Shown piece by piece: positions 1 through 9,188 of a stretch of 64,000 nt of DNA. Position numbers and translations under genes: made by a program. Below the pieces are notes generated by a model, which saw only the letters and a list, made by a program, of their open reading frames with translations, had not been told where the DNA came from and did not search any database. The stretch spans positions 1 through 64,000 of the forward strand of contig PACZ01000004.1 in the NCBI GenBank assembly GCA_002700305.1, read 5' to 3'. This DNA is from Hyphomonas sp. (lineage in GTDB: Bacteria; Pseudomonadota; Alphaproteobacteria; Caulobacterales; Hyphomonadaceae). Each line of letters begins with the position of its first letter. The stretch's first letter is position 1.

Positions 1-1
1 C

Positions 2-1755
<1,754 letters not shown>

Positions 1756-1765
1756 CGTTCAAGCG

Positions 1766-1786
1766 CTCAAAAATTTTCTTTTTGAG
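1766..1786 (-). promoter_or_regulatory. Inverted repeat upstream of the HNH-like gene
   Basis: Perfect 8-bp inverted repeat CTCAAAAA-N5-TTTTTGAG, 11-31 bases in front of the ATG at 1755. It may be an operator or a leader hairpin of the AT-rich gene. No regulator is recognisable next to it. Confidence 0.4.
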
Positions 1787-1898
1787 AAATAAGGTTGGGC
1801 TTCCCCTATTTAAAGGCTTTCGTCTTTCACCCCAAGAAAGCGCATTGGTTGTTCAGTGAAGCGATACTATCCATCCGAGAGTACCGCGCGGTATGTGC

Positions 1899-1926
1899 GG
1901 TGGGTTAAGCCTTTGGCTATCCCACC
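1899..1926. repeat. Palindromic intergenic repeat (GGTGGG...CCCACC)
   Basis: Hairpin-forming element GGTGGGTTAAGCC-TTT-GGCTATCCCACC, followed by CTACGG. Arms GGTGGG/CCCACC and AGCC/GGCT pair. It resembles REP-type dispersed palindromes of proteobacteria that carry GGTGGGTTA...CCCACC. A short perfect palindrome ACCGCGCGGT (1883-1892) lies just before it. Together with the elements at 2085 and 2220 it fills the stretch 1756-2307, in which I see no convincing gene. Confidence 0.5.
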
Positions 1927-2084
1927 CTACGGCTCTTTCACCGAAACTCCCCACGCGCGTCACCCCCGGCCGCGGAGCGGTCTGGAGGGCCAGCTCTGAA
2001 CGATGCGTCTGGGGGCGTCATGTCCGGGTCGGGGAATGTTGCCGCCGCGCATGACGGACTTTGTTGCTTCGTTCGGAGATGGGT

Positions 2085-2108
2085 CCCCAGACGGCTGCGC
2101 CGTCGGGG
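2085..2108. repeat. Palindromic intergenic repeat, copy A (CCCC...GGGG)
   Basis: Stem CCCC-a-GACGGC, loop TGC, then GCCGTC-GGGG, within the frame tGGGTCCCC...CGGGGATGA. It shares this frame with the element at 2220-2249, so both look like members of one dispersed palindromic family. It is not part of a recognisable gene. Confidence 0.5.
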
Positions 2109-2219
2109 ATGATGCGTGAGGAGAGATTGGGCTCTGTCCCACAGCCGCCGCGTGCCATCCCGGAATTTGCGGCGCAAATATCCGGGCCCCAGATGCGGTG
2201 TGGCGGCTACAGAACTGGG

Positions 2220-2249
2220 TCCCGGAGAAACGCTTCGCGTTTTCCAGGA
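2220..2249. repeat. Palindromic intergenic repeat, copy B (GGGTCCCGGA...CCAGGATGA)
   Basis: Imperfect hairpin: TCCCGGAGAAACGC, loop TTC, then GCGTTTTCCAGGA, preceded by TGG and followed by TGACA. It has the same outline as the element at 2085-2108: TGGGTCCC, stem, TTCGC-type loop, stem, GGATGA. It is typical of short palindromic repeats scattered between genes in alphaproteobacteria. Confidence 0.5.
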
Positions 2250-2307
2250 TGACACCGCGGGGGTCATCTGAGTTCGTCTGACAGGGTGCGGCCCCATCTT
2301 TGTGGGC

Positions 2308-2709
2308 ATGCATCCTGACCTTCAACGCTACTTCAACCATGTCTGGCCACTCTTCTGGCCCTGGCTGGTGTGGAACCTGGTGCGCGTCGCCCGCTGGCAC
2401 GCGCGCACCGGGCGCGAAGCGTTGATGGCGGTCGATTGCTTCGGCAATATCAGGCTGGTCTGCCTGGCCGATGCCCCGCCGCCCGATGATCTCTATACAT
2501 ATGAAGCGCCGCACATTCCGCGCTGGGAACATCCTGCCCTCGGTAGCGATGTGCCCGTCTCGGTTTGCGGCTGCGTGCGCGGCAAGTCCGGCATGATCAT
2601 GCCTGGTCATGACGTGGTCCGTCATGATCCGGTTAAGTCCGGTATGGTCATGCTTAGTCATGACATAGTCCGATATGATCATGGACTGCATGTGCGGGGT
2701 CCGCCGTAA
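2308..2709 (+). CDS. Small hypothetical protein with duplicated 17-residue tail
   Basis: 133 residues from ATG 2308 (a GTG at 2302 is also in frame). I do not recognise the family. The N-terminus is very rich in tryptophan and aromatic residues (WPLFWPWLVWNL), which could sit on or in a membrane. A central part (VDCFGNIRLVCLADAPPPDDLYTYEAP) looks like real protein sequence. The last third is translated from a 51-bp tandem duplication and reads as two related 17-residue units beginning KSGM. No clear ribosome binding site is visible. The N-terminal part looks coding; the tail may be repeat DNA captured into the frame. Confidence 0.45.
   Translation: MHPDLQRYFNHVWPLFWPWLVWNLVRVARWHARTGREALMAVDCFGNIRLVCLADAPPPDDLYTYEAPHIPRWEHPALGSDVPVSVCGCVRGKSGMIMPGHDVVRHDPVKSGMVMLSHDIVRYDHGLHVRGPP
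2584..2685 (+). repeat. 51-bp tandem repeat, two copies
   Basis: Two direct units, 2584-2634 and 2635-2685, identical at 39 of 51 positions by hand count. Both are full of CATGA/TCATG palindromes (for example CATGATCATG). The period is a multiple of three, so the frame of the overlapping small ORF stays open and gains 17 residues per unit. Confidence 0.85.
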
Positions 2710-2830
2710 CCGCCTCCTCCGAATTCAGCTCAATTCACCGGATGGCCCCCGCCATGCCGGCCGCTTGTGCTGGATGGAACACGCGCCGACCTCTTCGCGT
2801 TGATCTTTCACCCAATCAAAGGAGGCCGAA

Positions 2831-3013
2831 ATGTCTGCCCAACAGATCCCCGAACAACAGGCCGCCGGACTTGCGCTGTCTGCGCGCCGTGGCCGTACAT
2901 CGAAATGGCACCTGAAAGGCAAGGCCAAACAGATGTATGACACGCTCAGCATGGAAGAACTGAAGGCGATCGCCGAACCGGATGAGGATAGCGAAACAGG
3001 GCAAAACGCCTGA
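2831..3013 (+). CDS. DUF3008 family small basic protein
   Basis: 60 residues, preceded by a strong AAAGGAGG ribosome binding site 7 bases before the ATG. The pattern QQAAGLALSARRG...KLKGKAKQMYDTLSMEELKAIA fits the DUF3008 family of small basic proteins that are widespread in alphaproteobacteria, with no known role. The N-terminal half is basic and the last 12 residues are acidic. It stands alone between the repeat-tailed small ORF and the pirin gene. A 13-bp tandem repeat begins directly after its stop codon. Confidence 0.8.
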   Translation: MSAQQIPEQQAAGLALSARRGRTSKWHLKGKAKQMYDTLSMEELKAIAEPDEDSETGQNA

Positions 3014-3049
3014 TAATCCGGGCACTTAATCCGGGCACTTATTCCGGGG
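3014..3049 (+). repeat. 13-bp tandem repeat after the DUF3008 gene
   Basis: TAATCCGGGCACT occurs twice head to tail (3014-3026, 3027-3039) and is followed by a decayed third copy, TATTCCGGGG. It starts at the base after the stop codon at 3011-3013. Confidence 0.8.
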
Positions 3050-3148
3050 CGGCATAAGTCTTCTCCGCCGCCCTGCCCTACAGCGCCGCGCACTTCCCGT
3101 CATATTCGCTGCAACACGAAAGCAATACGGCACCTGAAGGAGCCCGAC

Positions 3149-3844
3149 ATGATTGACCTCCGCCCGTTCGACCGCCTCGGCCGTTTCCGCAATGAATGGC
3201 TGGACGCGAACTACCATTTCTCGTTTTCCGGCTATCACGACCCGCACCGCATGGGCGAAGGCGCCCTGCGCGTGTGGAATGATGACACGATCCAGCCGCA
3301 CACCGGCTTTCCGCCGCATGGCCACCAGTCCATGGAAATCATCACCTATGTCCGCAAAGGGGCCATCACCCACAAGGACTCGATGGGCAATACCGGCCGC
3401 ACCGAGGCCGGCGATGTCCAGGTGATGAGCGCCGGGGCCGGCGTGCAGCATTCGGAATGGAATGCCGATGACGAAACCTGCCAGCTGTTCCAGATCTGGA
3501 TCCTGCCGCGCGAACAGGGCGGCCAGCCGGGCTGGGGCACGCGGCAATTCCCCAAAGGCGACCGCTCCGGCAAGTGGACCGTTTTCGCCGCCAAGGATGG
3601 CGAAGACGATGCCCTGCCGATCAAGCAGGACGCAAAGGTCATGGGCGCAACGCTCTGCGCCGGCGACACGCTGGACTATGAGATCACGCCCGGCCGGCAT
3701 GGTTATCTCGTGCTGGCGGCTGGGTCTGTCAGCCTGAATGGCCACATTCTGAAGGCCCGCGACGGGGCTGCCATCACCGGCGCCGAGACGCTGGAGCTGA
3801 AAGGCCTGCAAGACGCCGAGATCGTGTTTGTGGACACGATTTAA
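3149..3844 (+). CDS. Pirin family bicupin (YhhW-type)
   Basis: 231 residues, the same length as E. coli YhhW, a metal-binding bicupin with quercetin 2,3-dioxygenase activity in vitro. The N-terminal cupin keeps the metal ligands His57, His59, His101 and Glu103 (PPHGHQSMEII and GVQHSEW). The C-terminal cupin carries the less conserved second barrel. The ATG has GAAGGAG in front. It stands as a single gene, so the physiological substrate cannot be inferred from neighbours. Cytoplasmic; no signal peptide. Confidence 0.9.
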   Translation: MIDLRPFDRLGRFRNEWLDANYHFSFSGYHDPHRMGEGALRVWNDDTIQPHTGFPPHGHQSMEIITYVRKGAITHKDSMGNTGRTEAGDVQVMSAGAGVQHSEWNADDETCQLFQIWILPREQGGQPGWGTRQFPKGDRSGKWTVFAAKDGEDDALPIKQDAKVMGATLCAGDTLDYEITPGRHGYLVLAAGSVSLNGHILKARDGAAITGAETLELKGLQDAEIVFVDTI

Positions 3845-3922
3845 GCTGCTTCACATCAGCGTGACTTCGGGAACAGGCAGGGCGATGGTAAGTTGATGAC
3901 AGACCCTAATGGAGGTTCTGAC

Positions 3923-4408
3923 ATGAAACTGGTTCCAATCACCGCTATCGCCCTTCTCCTTGCTCCGGCTGCCATGGCCGCGGAAATCAATGTCAGCGTG
4001 TCTGACGATTTCCAGACCAAGCTGCAGGATGACTACGGCACCCGCGAGGGTGACTATCTCTCGAATGAGATCAAGGAAGACCTGACCCGCGAACTCAAGA
4101 AGGCTGGCGTGGATGTCGCCCGGATCGATGTGACCATCATCGATGCCCGCCCGTCCAAGCCGACCTTCAAACAGCTGGGTGACGAGCCCGGCCTCGACTA
4201 TGGCGCCTCGCGCAGCACCGGCGGGATGAAACTCTCCGCCACCGCCTATGACGCCGACGGCACGAAGGAAGGCGAGTATGAGTATTCCTGGTACGAAACC
4301 GACATCCGCCAGACCGGCATCACCACCTGGTATGACGCCAACAAGGCGTCCAACCGGTTTGCCCGGAACTTCGCGGAAGACGTGAAGGAAGGAACGCTCT
4401 CGAACTAG
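3923..4408 (+). CDS. Small exported protein of unknown function
   Basis: 161 residues. The start is set at ATG 3923 because GGAGG lies 6-7 bases upstream and the protein then opens with a clean signal peptide (MKLVPITAIALLLAPAAMA, cleavage likely after AMA). The mature part is about 140 residues, mixed charged, with a segment VDVARIDVTIIDARPSKPT and a run YEYSWYETD. It looks periplasmic and soluble. I do not recognise a named family. A hairpin GTCCTG-ATTA-CAGGAC lies just after the stop, where it meets the convergent queD. Confidence 0.8.
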   Translation: MKLVPITAIALLLAPAAMAAEINVSVSDDFQTKLQDDYGTREGDYLSNEIKEDLTRELKKAGVDVARIDVTIIDARPSKPTFKQLGDEPGLDYGASRSTGGMKLSATAYDADGTKEGEYEYSWYETDIRQTGITTWYDANKASNRFARNFAEDVKEGTLSN

Positions 4409-4420
4409 AGCCTGTCCTGA

Positions 4421-4840
4421 TTACAGGACGAGTTCACACCGCTCGTTGAGGCTGGGGCGCGCCAGAGCGACGCGCTTCAGCCCCGGCAGCGCCTCGCGCA
4501 GGTCTTCAGCGACCCAGAGGCAGATCCGCTCCAGCGTCGGGACTTCAAGCCCGTCGATCTCGTTAAGCAGTTTGTGATCCAGCTTTTCGGCTGTCGCATT
4601 CAGGCAGGCCGTCAGGTGAGAGAAATCCTCCACCCACTGCTCGCCCTCTTTCACGACGCCGGCAACAGTCGCTTCCAGGCGGAAGGAATGGCCGTGCATG
4701 TTCCGGTAAGGATGCCCTTCCGGCTTGCCGCCCATGAAGTGCGCCGCCTCGAAATGCACCGCCTTGGTGATCTCGAACACGCGGCCCTCAGGACTCAGGG
4801 CAGCCCGGTCAGTTTGTGCGTTTGCAAGCTCAGTCGCCAT
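4421..4840 (-). CDS. queD: 6-carboxy-5,6,7,8-tetrahydropterin synthase family protein (QueD)
   Basis: 139 residues, PTPS family. QueD turns dihydroneopterin triphosphate into 6-carboxytetrahydropterin, the first dedicated step to preQ0 and queuosine. The zinc ligands are visible: His34 (HFEAAH) and His49/His51 (MHGHSF). The LDHKLLN motif and C-terminal ARPSLNERCEL fit the family. The cysteine expected four residues before the HGH motif, catalytic in E. coli QueD, is Tyr45 here. The ATG at 4840 lies 46 bases inside the end of queE; an in-frame GTG near residue 21 is an alternative start. Last gene of the queC-queE-queD operon. Confidence 0.88.
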   Translation of the reverse strand: MATELANAQTDRAALSPEGRVFEITKAVHFEAAHFMGGKPEGHPYRNMHGHSFRLEATVAGVVKEGEQWVEDFSHLTACLNATAEKLDHKLLNEIDGLEVPTLERICLWVAEDLREALPGLKRVALARPSLNERCELVL

Positions 4841-5442
4841 TGCGGATTCTTCAGACAGTAAGCAGCGGCAGCCTGCACATTGCGGGCCGCCTCGGAATTG
4901 TCCTTCGGTTGCAGGAAAAAGTGCTGAAAGTCCAGTTCCGTGAACCGTTCGGGCTGCGCTTCGGCCTCATCCTGCGGGTAGACCAGCTTGAGTTCATTAC
5001 CCTTTTTCAGCACGAGCGCCGCATTGGCCTTGGGGCTGACGCAGATCCAGTCGAGCCCTTCCGGCGCCTCGATCGTGCCATTGGTCTCCACCGCAATCTC
5101 GAAGCCTGACGCATGGAGGGCATCGATCAGCGGCGGGTCCAGCTGCAGCAGCGGCTCCCCGCCGGTGCAAACGACATAAGGCCGGCCGTCTGGGCCGGCA
5201 ATGGATGTCCAAATGGAAGCGACCAGCGCGGCAACTTCTCCGGCGGTCCTGTACTTGCCGCCATTCTCTCCGTCGGTGCCGACAAAGTCGGTGTCGCAGA
5301 ACTGGCAGACAGCTTTGGCCCGGTTGCGCTCAAGTCCGCTCCAGAGGTTGCATCCGGCAAAGCGCAGGAACACCGCGGCCCGGCCGGTCTGCGCGCCCTC
5401 CCCTTGCAGGGTGTAGAAAGCTTCCTTGACCGAATAGGTCAT
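4795..5442 (-). CDS. queE: 7-carboxy-7-deazaguanine synthase (QueE)
   Basis: 215 residues, radical SAM enzyme that converts 6-carboxytetrahydropterin to 7-carboxy-7-deazaguanine. The iron-sulfur cluster motif is of the CX14CX2C type (CNLW...VCQFCDTDF). Further family marks are YTLQGEGAQTG near the N-terminus and TGGEPLLQ in the middle. The start ATG at 5440-5442 shares one base with the TGA of queC, a typical translational coupling, so the frame open further upstream is not used. The C-terminus overlaps the queD start by 46 bases. Confidence 0.94.
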   Translation of the reverse strand: MTYSVKEAFYTLQGEGAQTGRAAVFLRFAGCNLWSGLERNRAKAVCQFCDTDFVGTDGENGGKYRTAGEVAALVASIWTSIAGPDGRPYVVCTGGEPLLQLDPPLIDALHASGFEIAVETNGTIEAPEGLDWICVSPKANAALVLKKGNELKLVYPQDEAEAQPERFTELDFQHFFLQPKDNSEAARNVQAAAAYCLKNPQWRLSLQTHKLTGLP

Positions 5443-6158
5443 CACGCGGCCTGCCACCGCTGCCAGCCTGCCGCGCGCAGCTCGCACGCCGGGCAGCTGC
5501 CGCACCCATAGCCCCAGTCGTGCCGGTGTGAGCGGTCGCCGAGATAGCAGGTGTGTGTGTCTTCCACGATCAGGTCGATCAGGGCCTGCCCGGCAAGACC
5601 ATGCGCCATCTCCCAGGTACCCGCCTTGTCTATATACATGAGCGGCGTCTCGATCGTCATCGGCTTGCCCAAACCGAGGCGAAGCGTTTCGGCCTGTGCC
5701 TGGATCGTGTCGTTCCGGCAATCGGGATAGCCGGAATAATCCGTCTCGCACATGCCGCCCACCAGGACGGAAATGCCGCGCCGCACGGCCAGCGCGCCGG
5801 CGAGCGTCAGGAACAGGAGATTGCGGCCCGGCACGAAGGTCGACGGAAGCCCGGCCTCGGTCGTCTCGATGACGACATCATGAGTCATGGCCGTTTCGCC
5901 GAGGCTCTTGAGCACCGTGGCATCGATCATGTGATCGTCGCCAAGCCGCGTTGCCCAAGCCTCCTTGAGGCTCGCCATCCCGATCCGGACTTTTTCACGG
6001 CAGGTCAGTTCCACGGCATGGCGCTGGCCATAGTCGAACCCGATCGTCTCGACCAGGTCAAACCGGTCAAGCGCCCAGGCAAGGCAGGTGGCCGAATCCT
6101 GACCGCCGGAAAAAAGGACAAGGGCCCGGGTGACGGAGGGTGAGGTCTGCGAGGTCAT
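5442..6158 (-). CDS. queC: 7-cyano-7-deazaguanine synthase (QueC)
   Basis: 238 residues. QueC makes preQ0 from 7-carboxy-7-deazaguanine with ATP and ammonia. The PP-loop SGGQDSATC is near residue 17. A C-terminal zinc site is formed by TCYLG and [11 protein letters not shown]. First gene of queC-queE-queD, with one-base overlap to queE. No preQ1-type riboswitch is apparent in the 230 bases between it and the divergent TonB-dependent receptor gene. queF is not in this window, so whether the product goes to queuosine or to deazapurine DNA modification cannot be told here; queuosine is the default. Confidence 0.96.
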   Translation of the reverse strand: MTSQTSPSVTRALVLFSGGQDSATCLAWALDRFDLVETIGFDYGQRHAVELTCREKVRIGMASLKEAWATRLGDDHMIDATVLKSLGETAMTHDVVIETTEAGLPSTFVPGRNLLFLTLAGALAVRRGISVLVGGMCETDYSGYPDCRNDTIQAQAETLRLGLGKPMTIETPLMYIDKAGTWEMAHGLAGQALIDLIVEDTHTCYLGDRSHRHDWGYGCGSCPACELRAAGWQRWQAA

Positions 6159-6237
6159 GGCGCGCCTCTACCAGCCTCTGCTGACCCGGCCAAGACGGGA
6201 AAACTGTGTCATTCCGGACCCGCAACCAAAAATAGTC

Positions 6238-6266
6238 GCCTGTTGACGCTAGGGTAGCCTGTTGAC
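6238..6266 (+). promoter_or_regulatory. Direct repeat GCCTGTTGAC in the queC / receptor intergenic region
   Basis: GCCTGTTGAC occurs at 6238-6247 and again at 6257-6266, 19 bp apart, so both copies lie on about the same face of the helix. Each contains TTGAC(A), and the second could be a -35 hexamer for the receptor gene at 6392. It may be a duplicated promoter element or a regulator half-site pair. Confidence 0.4.
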
Positions 6267-6391
6267 ACGACGGGGCACTCCCCTTTTGTGTAGTATCTGC
6301 AGTGCGCCTGCCAGAAGCGCACCCGGATAAAGACCAACCACACAAACAAAAATCTTGTCCACATAGGATTGGACGAGGGGAGGAAATTGAC

Positions 6392-8965
6392 TTGAAAAGA
6401 ACCCGACAACCGAAGTGCGTCTTGCTGGCAGGTGCCTCTGCCGCCGTATTGAGCCTGATTCAGGCCCCGGCGCTGGCACAGGAAGCTGACGCACCGAACA
6501 CCGCCACCACCGAAGAAGCTGCTCCTCCCGCCGCATCCACACCCGCCGCTGAAGACGACAAACGTCTCGGTGTTGTGCAGGTGACCGCGACGCGCCGCGA
6601 GCAGAGCATCATCGACGTGCCGCTGGCAGTTACCGCCATCAGCCCCCTGGAAATCGAACGCCAGGGCGTGGCCGACCTTCGCTCGCTGGACAATCTCTCA
6701 GCCAGCTTCAACATGAGCTCGACACAGACGGAATCGCAGGGCGCCTCGCTCCGCATCCGCGGCGTCGGCACCACCGGTAACAATATCGGTCTGGAAAGCG
6801 CCGTCGGCGTGTTCCTCGATGGCGTCTACCTGTCACGTCCGGGCGTCGCCCTGGGTGACCTGGTCGACCTGCAGCAGATCGAAGTCCTGCGCGGTCCGCA
6901 GGGCACGCTGTTCGGCCGCAACACGTCTGCCGGTGCCCTGAACATCACGACCAAGGCCCCGAACCTGAAAGAAATGGACGCGTTCGCAAACCTTACGGCC
7001 GGCAATCTCGGCCTGGTGAACGTCCAGGGCGGGTTCAGCACACCGATCGTGGAAGACAAGCTGGCGGTCCGCCTGTCCGGCGCCTACCGTACGCGCGACG
7101 CGCTGGCAGAAAGCACGACGGGTGCGGAAAGCTACACGCGGGACCGCTGGATCGTGCGCGGACAAGCCCTGTGGCAGATCAATCCGGACGCCTCGCTGCG
7201 GATCATAGCGGACTATTCCGAAGCCGATGAGCAGTGCTGCGATGCCCCGGTCGTCTATGACCCACTGGGCGATGCCGGCATCTATGCGGCTGTCGGCCTG
7301 CCGGCGGATGGCGGTGTGCTTGAGTCCGGCTTCCGGGCCCAGAAGAAAGGCATCACCAACGGCGAGCAATTCCAGAACCCGTTCGAACAGTCCGGCATCT
7401 CTGCCACGCTGGAGTGGGATCTTGGCCCGGCGGACATGACCTATATCGGCGCGTACCGCAGCTTCAAGGCTGAATCCATTCAGCACTCTGACTTTGTCGG
7501 GCTCGACGTGTTCCAGGTCGGCGACAACTCCACCCCGTTCGCCTCGCCGGACGTCCAGCCCTCCTATGACGACATCAAGACCACGACCCATGAACTCCGG
7601 TTCCAGGGCCTTGCCTTCGATGGCCGTCTCGACTGGCTGCTCGGTGCCTACTACTCGGAAGAGGAGATCGAGGAGCGCGCGCTGATGACTCTCGGCGGCG
7701 ACTATGGCCGGTATGTGTCGGCGCTGTTCGTGCCGTCCCTCGGTGCCGCCACGGTTGCCACGGGTTTCGGCGGCAACATTCCGGCCGCGCTCGGCGGTGT
7801 AGACCCGGCCGGCAGCTATGCCGACAACCTCTACACTCAGGACGCCGAGTCCATGTCGATCTTTACGCACAATGTGTTCGAGATCACGGACGGGCTGAAC
7901 CTGACGGTTGGCCTGCGCTATGTCGAAGAGACCAAGGATGGCGCCTTCGACCAGCTGTCCGCCAGCTCACCGACCTGTGTGAACATTGCCAACGGCCTGC
8001 TGGCTGGTGCCTATCCGGGAACGCTCGCGGCCCTCGCCCAGAGCGCGCTCGGAGCGACCTGCTTCCCGTTCGCGACCGAAGCAGACACGCCGGCGTCCGC
8101 CTTCCTTCCGCTGCCGCGGACCTTCTCCGACAAGTTCGAAGACGAGGAACTGGTCTACACGGTCAAGATCGGGGCACGGCTCACGGATGATGTGAACTTC
8201 TATGCCGGCCTGACCCATGGCTTCAAATCCGGCGGCTTCAACCTCGACTCAACGGCCGCGGCCGGCGGGGCGGATCCGCGCTTCGATTCCGAAAAGATCG
8301 ACGCACTTGAAGCCGGCTTGAAAGGCATCTTCAACGATGGCCGCGGACGGTTTGACTTCGCCGTGTTCCGTCAGGAAATGGAGGACTTCCAGGTTCTCGA
8401 ATTCACCGGCGTCCAGTTCCAGACGTTCAACGTCCCGAAAGTGGTCAGCAACGGCTTCGAACTGGAAGTCCAGAATGCGCTGACGGACCGTCTGAGCACG
8501 AATGCCGCCATCACCTACACCGATGCCTACTATCCTGAGGATTGCGCACCGGGCGGGTTTGACCCGTCAAACCCGGTGAACCGCCTGTGCGGTTTCAAAC
8601 TGACCAATGCCCCGGAATGGGTTGGTCTGCTCGGATTGACCTGGGAAGACCAGCTGCCAAACGGCATGGGCTATTTCCTGACCGGCAACATGCGCACTGA
8701 GTCGGAACGCCGGACATCCACCCAGGCCGTCGATGACACTGGCGTGCCACTCGAAGATGACTGGCAGGCCGAGAACACGAAACTGAACCTTCGCGCGGGC
8801 ATCTCCTCGGCAGATGAACGTTGGACCTTTGAGGTCTGGGGGAACAATGTGTTCGACGAGTCGACCAAGGCGGTGACCTTCAGCATTCCTCTGCGCGGCC
8901 CTGCCCGCGGGGTCTACCTGCAGGAACCGGCCACTTATGGTGTGACTTTGAGGACACGCTTCTAG
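6392..8965 (+). CDS. TonB-dependent receptor
   Basis: 857-residue outer membrane active transporter driven by TonB-ExbBD. The start is taken as TTG at 6392: the leader GAGGGGAGGAAA in front of it is repeated before the next receptor, and the protein then opens with MKRTRQPKCVLLAGAS and a signal peptide ending APALAQ. A plug domain follows (QVTATRREQSIIDVPLAVTA; VEVLRGPQGTLFGRNTSAG-like stretch), then a 22-strand barrel that ends in an aromatic residue (TLRTRF). It is the Sphingomonad/Caulobacter style receptor class often used for sugars or plant and algal compounds; the substrate is unknown. A strong terminator follows. Confidence 0.93.
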   Translation: MKRTRQPKCVLLAGASAAVLSLIQAPALAQEADAPNTATTEEAAPPAASTPAAEDDKRLGVVQVTATRREQSIIDVPLAVTAISPLEIERQGVADLRSLDNLSASFNMSSTQTESQGASLRIRGVGTTGNNIGLESAVGVFLDGVYLSRPGVALGDLVDLQQIEVLRGPQGTLFGRNTSAGALNITTKAPNLKEMDAFANLTAGNLGLVNVQGGFSTPIVEDKLAVRLSGAYRTRDALAESTTGAESYTRDRWIVRGQALWQINPDASLRIIADYSEADEQCCDAPVVYDPLGDAGIYAAVGLPADGGVLESGFRAQKKGITNGEQFQNPFEQSGISATLEWDLGPADMTYIGAYRSFKAESIQHSDFVGLDVFQVGDNSTPFASPDVQPSYDDIKTTTHELRFQGLAFDGRLDWLLGAYYSEEEIEERALMTLGGDYGRYVSALFVPSLGAATVATGFGGNIPAALGGVDPAGSYADNLYTQDAESMSIFTHNVFEITDGLNLTVGLRYVEETKDGAFDQLSASSPTCVNIANGLLAGAYPGTLAALAQSALGATCFPFATEADTPASAFLPLPRTFSDKFEDEELVYTVKIGARLTDDVNFYAGLTHGFKSGGFNLDSTAAAGGADPRFDSEKIDALEAGLKGIFNDGRGRFDFAVFRQEMEDFQVLEFTGVQFQTFNVPKVVSNGFELEVQNALTDRLSTNAAITYTDAYYPEDCAPGGFDPSNPVNRLCGFKLTNAPEWVGLLGLTWEDQLPNGMGYFLTGNMRTESERRTSTQAVDDTGVPLEDDWQAENTKLNLRAGISSADERWTFEVWGNNVFDESTKAVTFSIPLRGPARGVYLQEPATYGVTLRTRF

Positions 8966-8993
8966 CCTCTCGTAAGGTACAAATTTGCATCCT

Positions 8994-9028
8994 GAGCGGT
9001 GTCCGGGCCCGGACACCGCTCATTTTTT
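8994..9028 (+). terminator. Rho-independent terminator after the first receptor
   Basis: Perfect 28-bp palindrome (GAGCGGTGTCCGGG and its complement) followed by CA and six T. It lies 28 bases after the stop codon and separates the two receptor genes. Confidence 0.9.
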
Positions 9029-9188
9029 GCCTTTACGTAGGGTCCACTGGGCCAAACGTTCCAACTGAAAATATTGACTTTCCCTCGCGGCTGCCATTCG
9101 ATGGATTCTGAAGCACGTCCGAAAAGAGACGGCTCAAAGAACAGCTCGAAGCCAGCAATCCCGCCGGCCCGAGGGGAGGAAAAATTAA

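Noticed and set aside
2584-2685. CRISPR-like or satellite array
   Set aside because: Only two adjoining units with no spacers; a simple tandem duplication explains it.
1960-2691. 243-codon open frame opposite the repeat-tailed small ORF
   Set aside because: Its N-terminus is just the 51-bp repeat read backwards and the rest covers the palindromic elements; no ribosome site and no domain.
6159-6391. preQ1 riboswitch upstream of queC
   Set aside because: No pseudoknot-type C-rich loop and A-rich tail pattern could be seen; the gap is better explained as a divergent promoter region.
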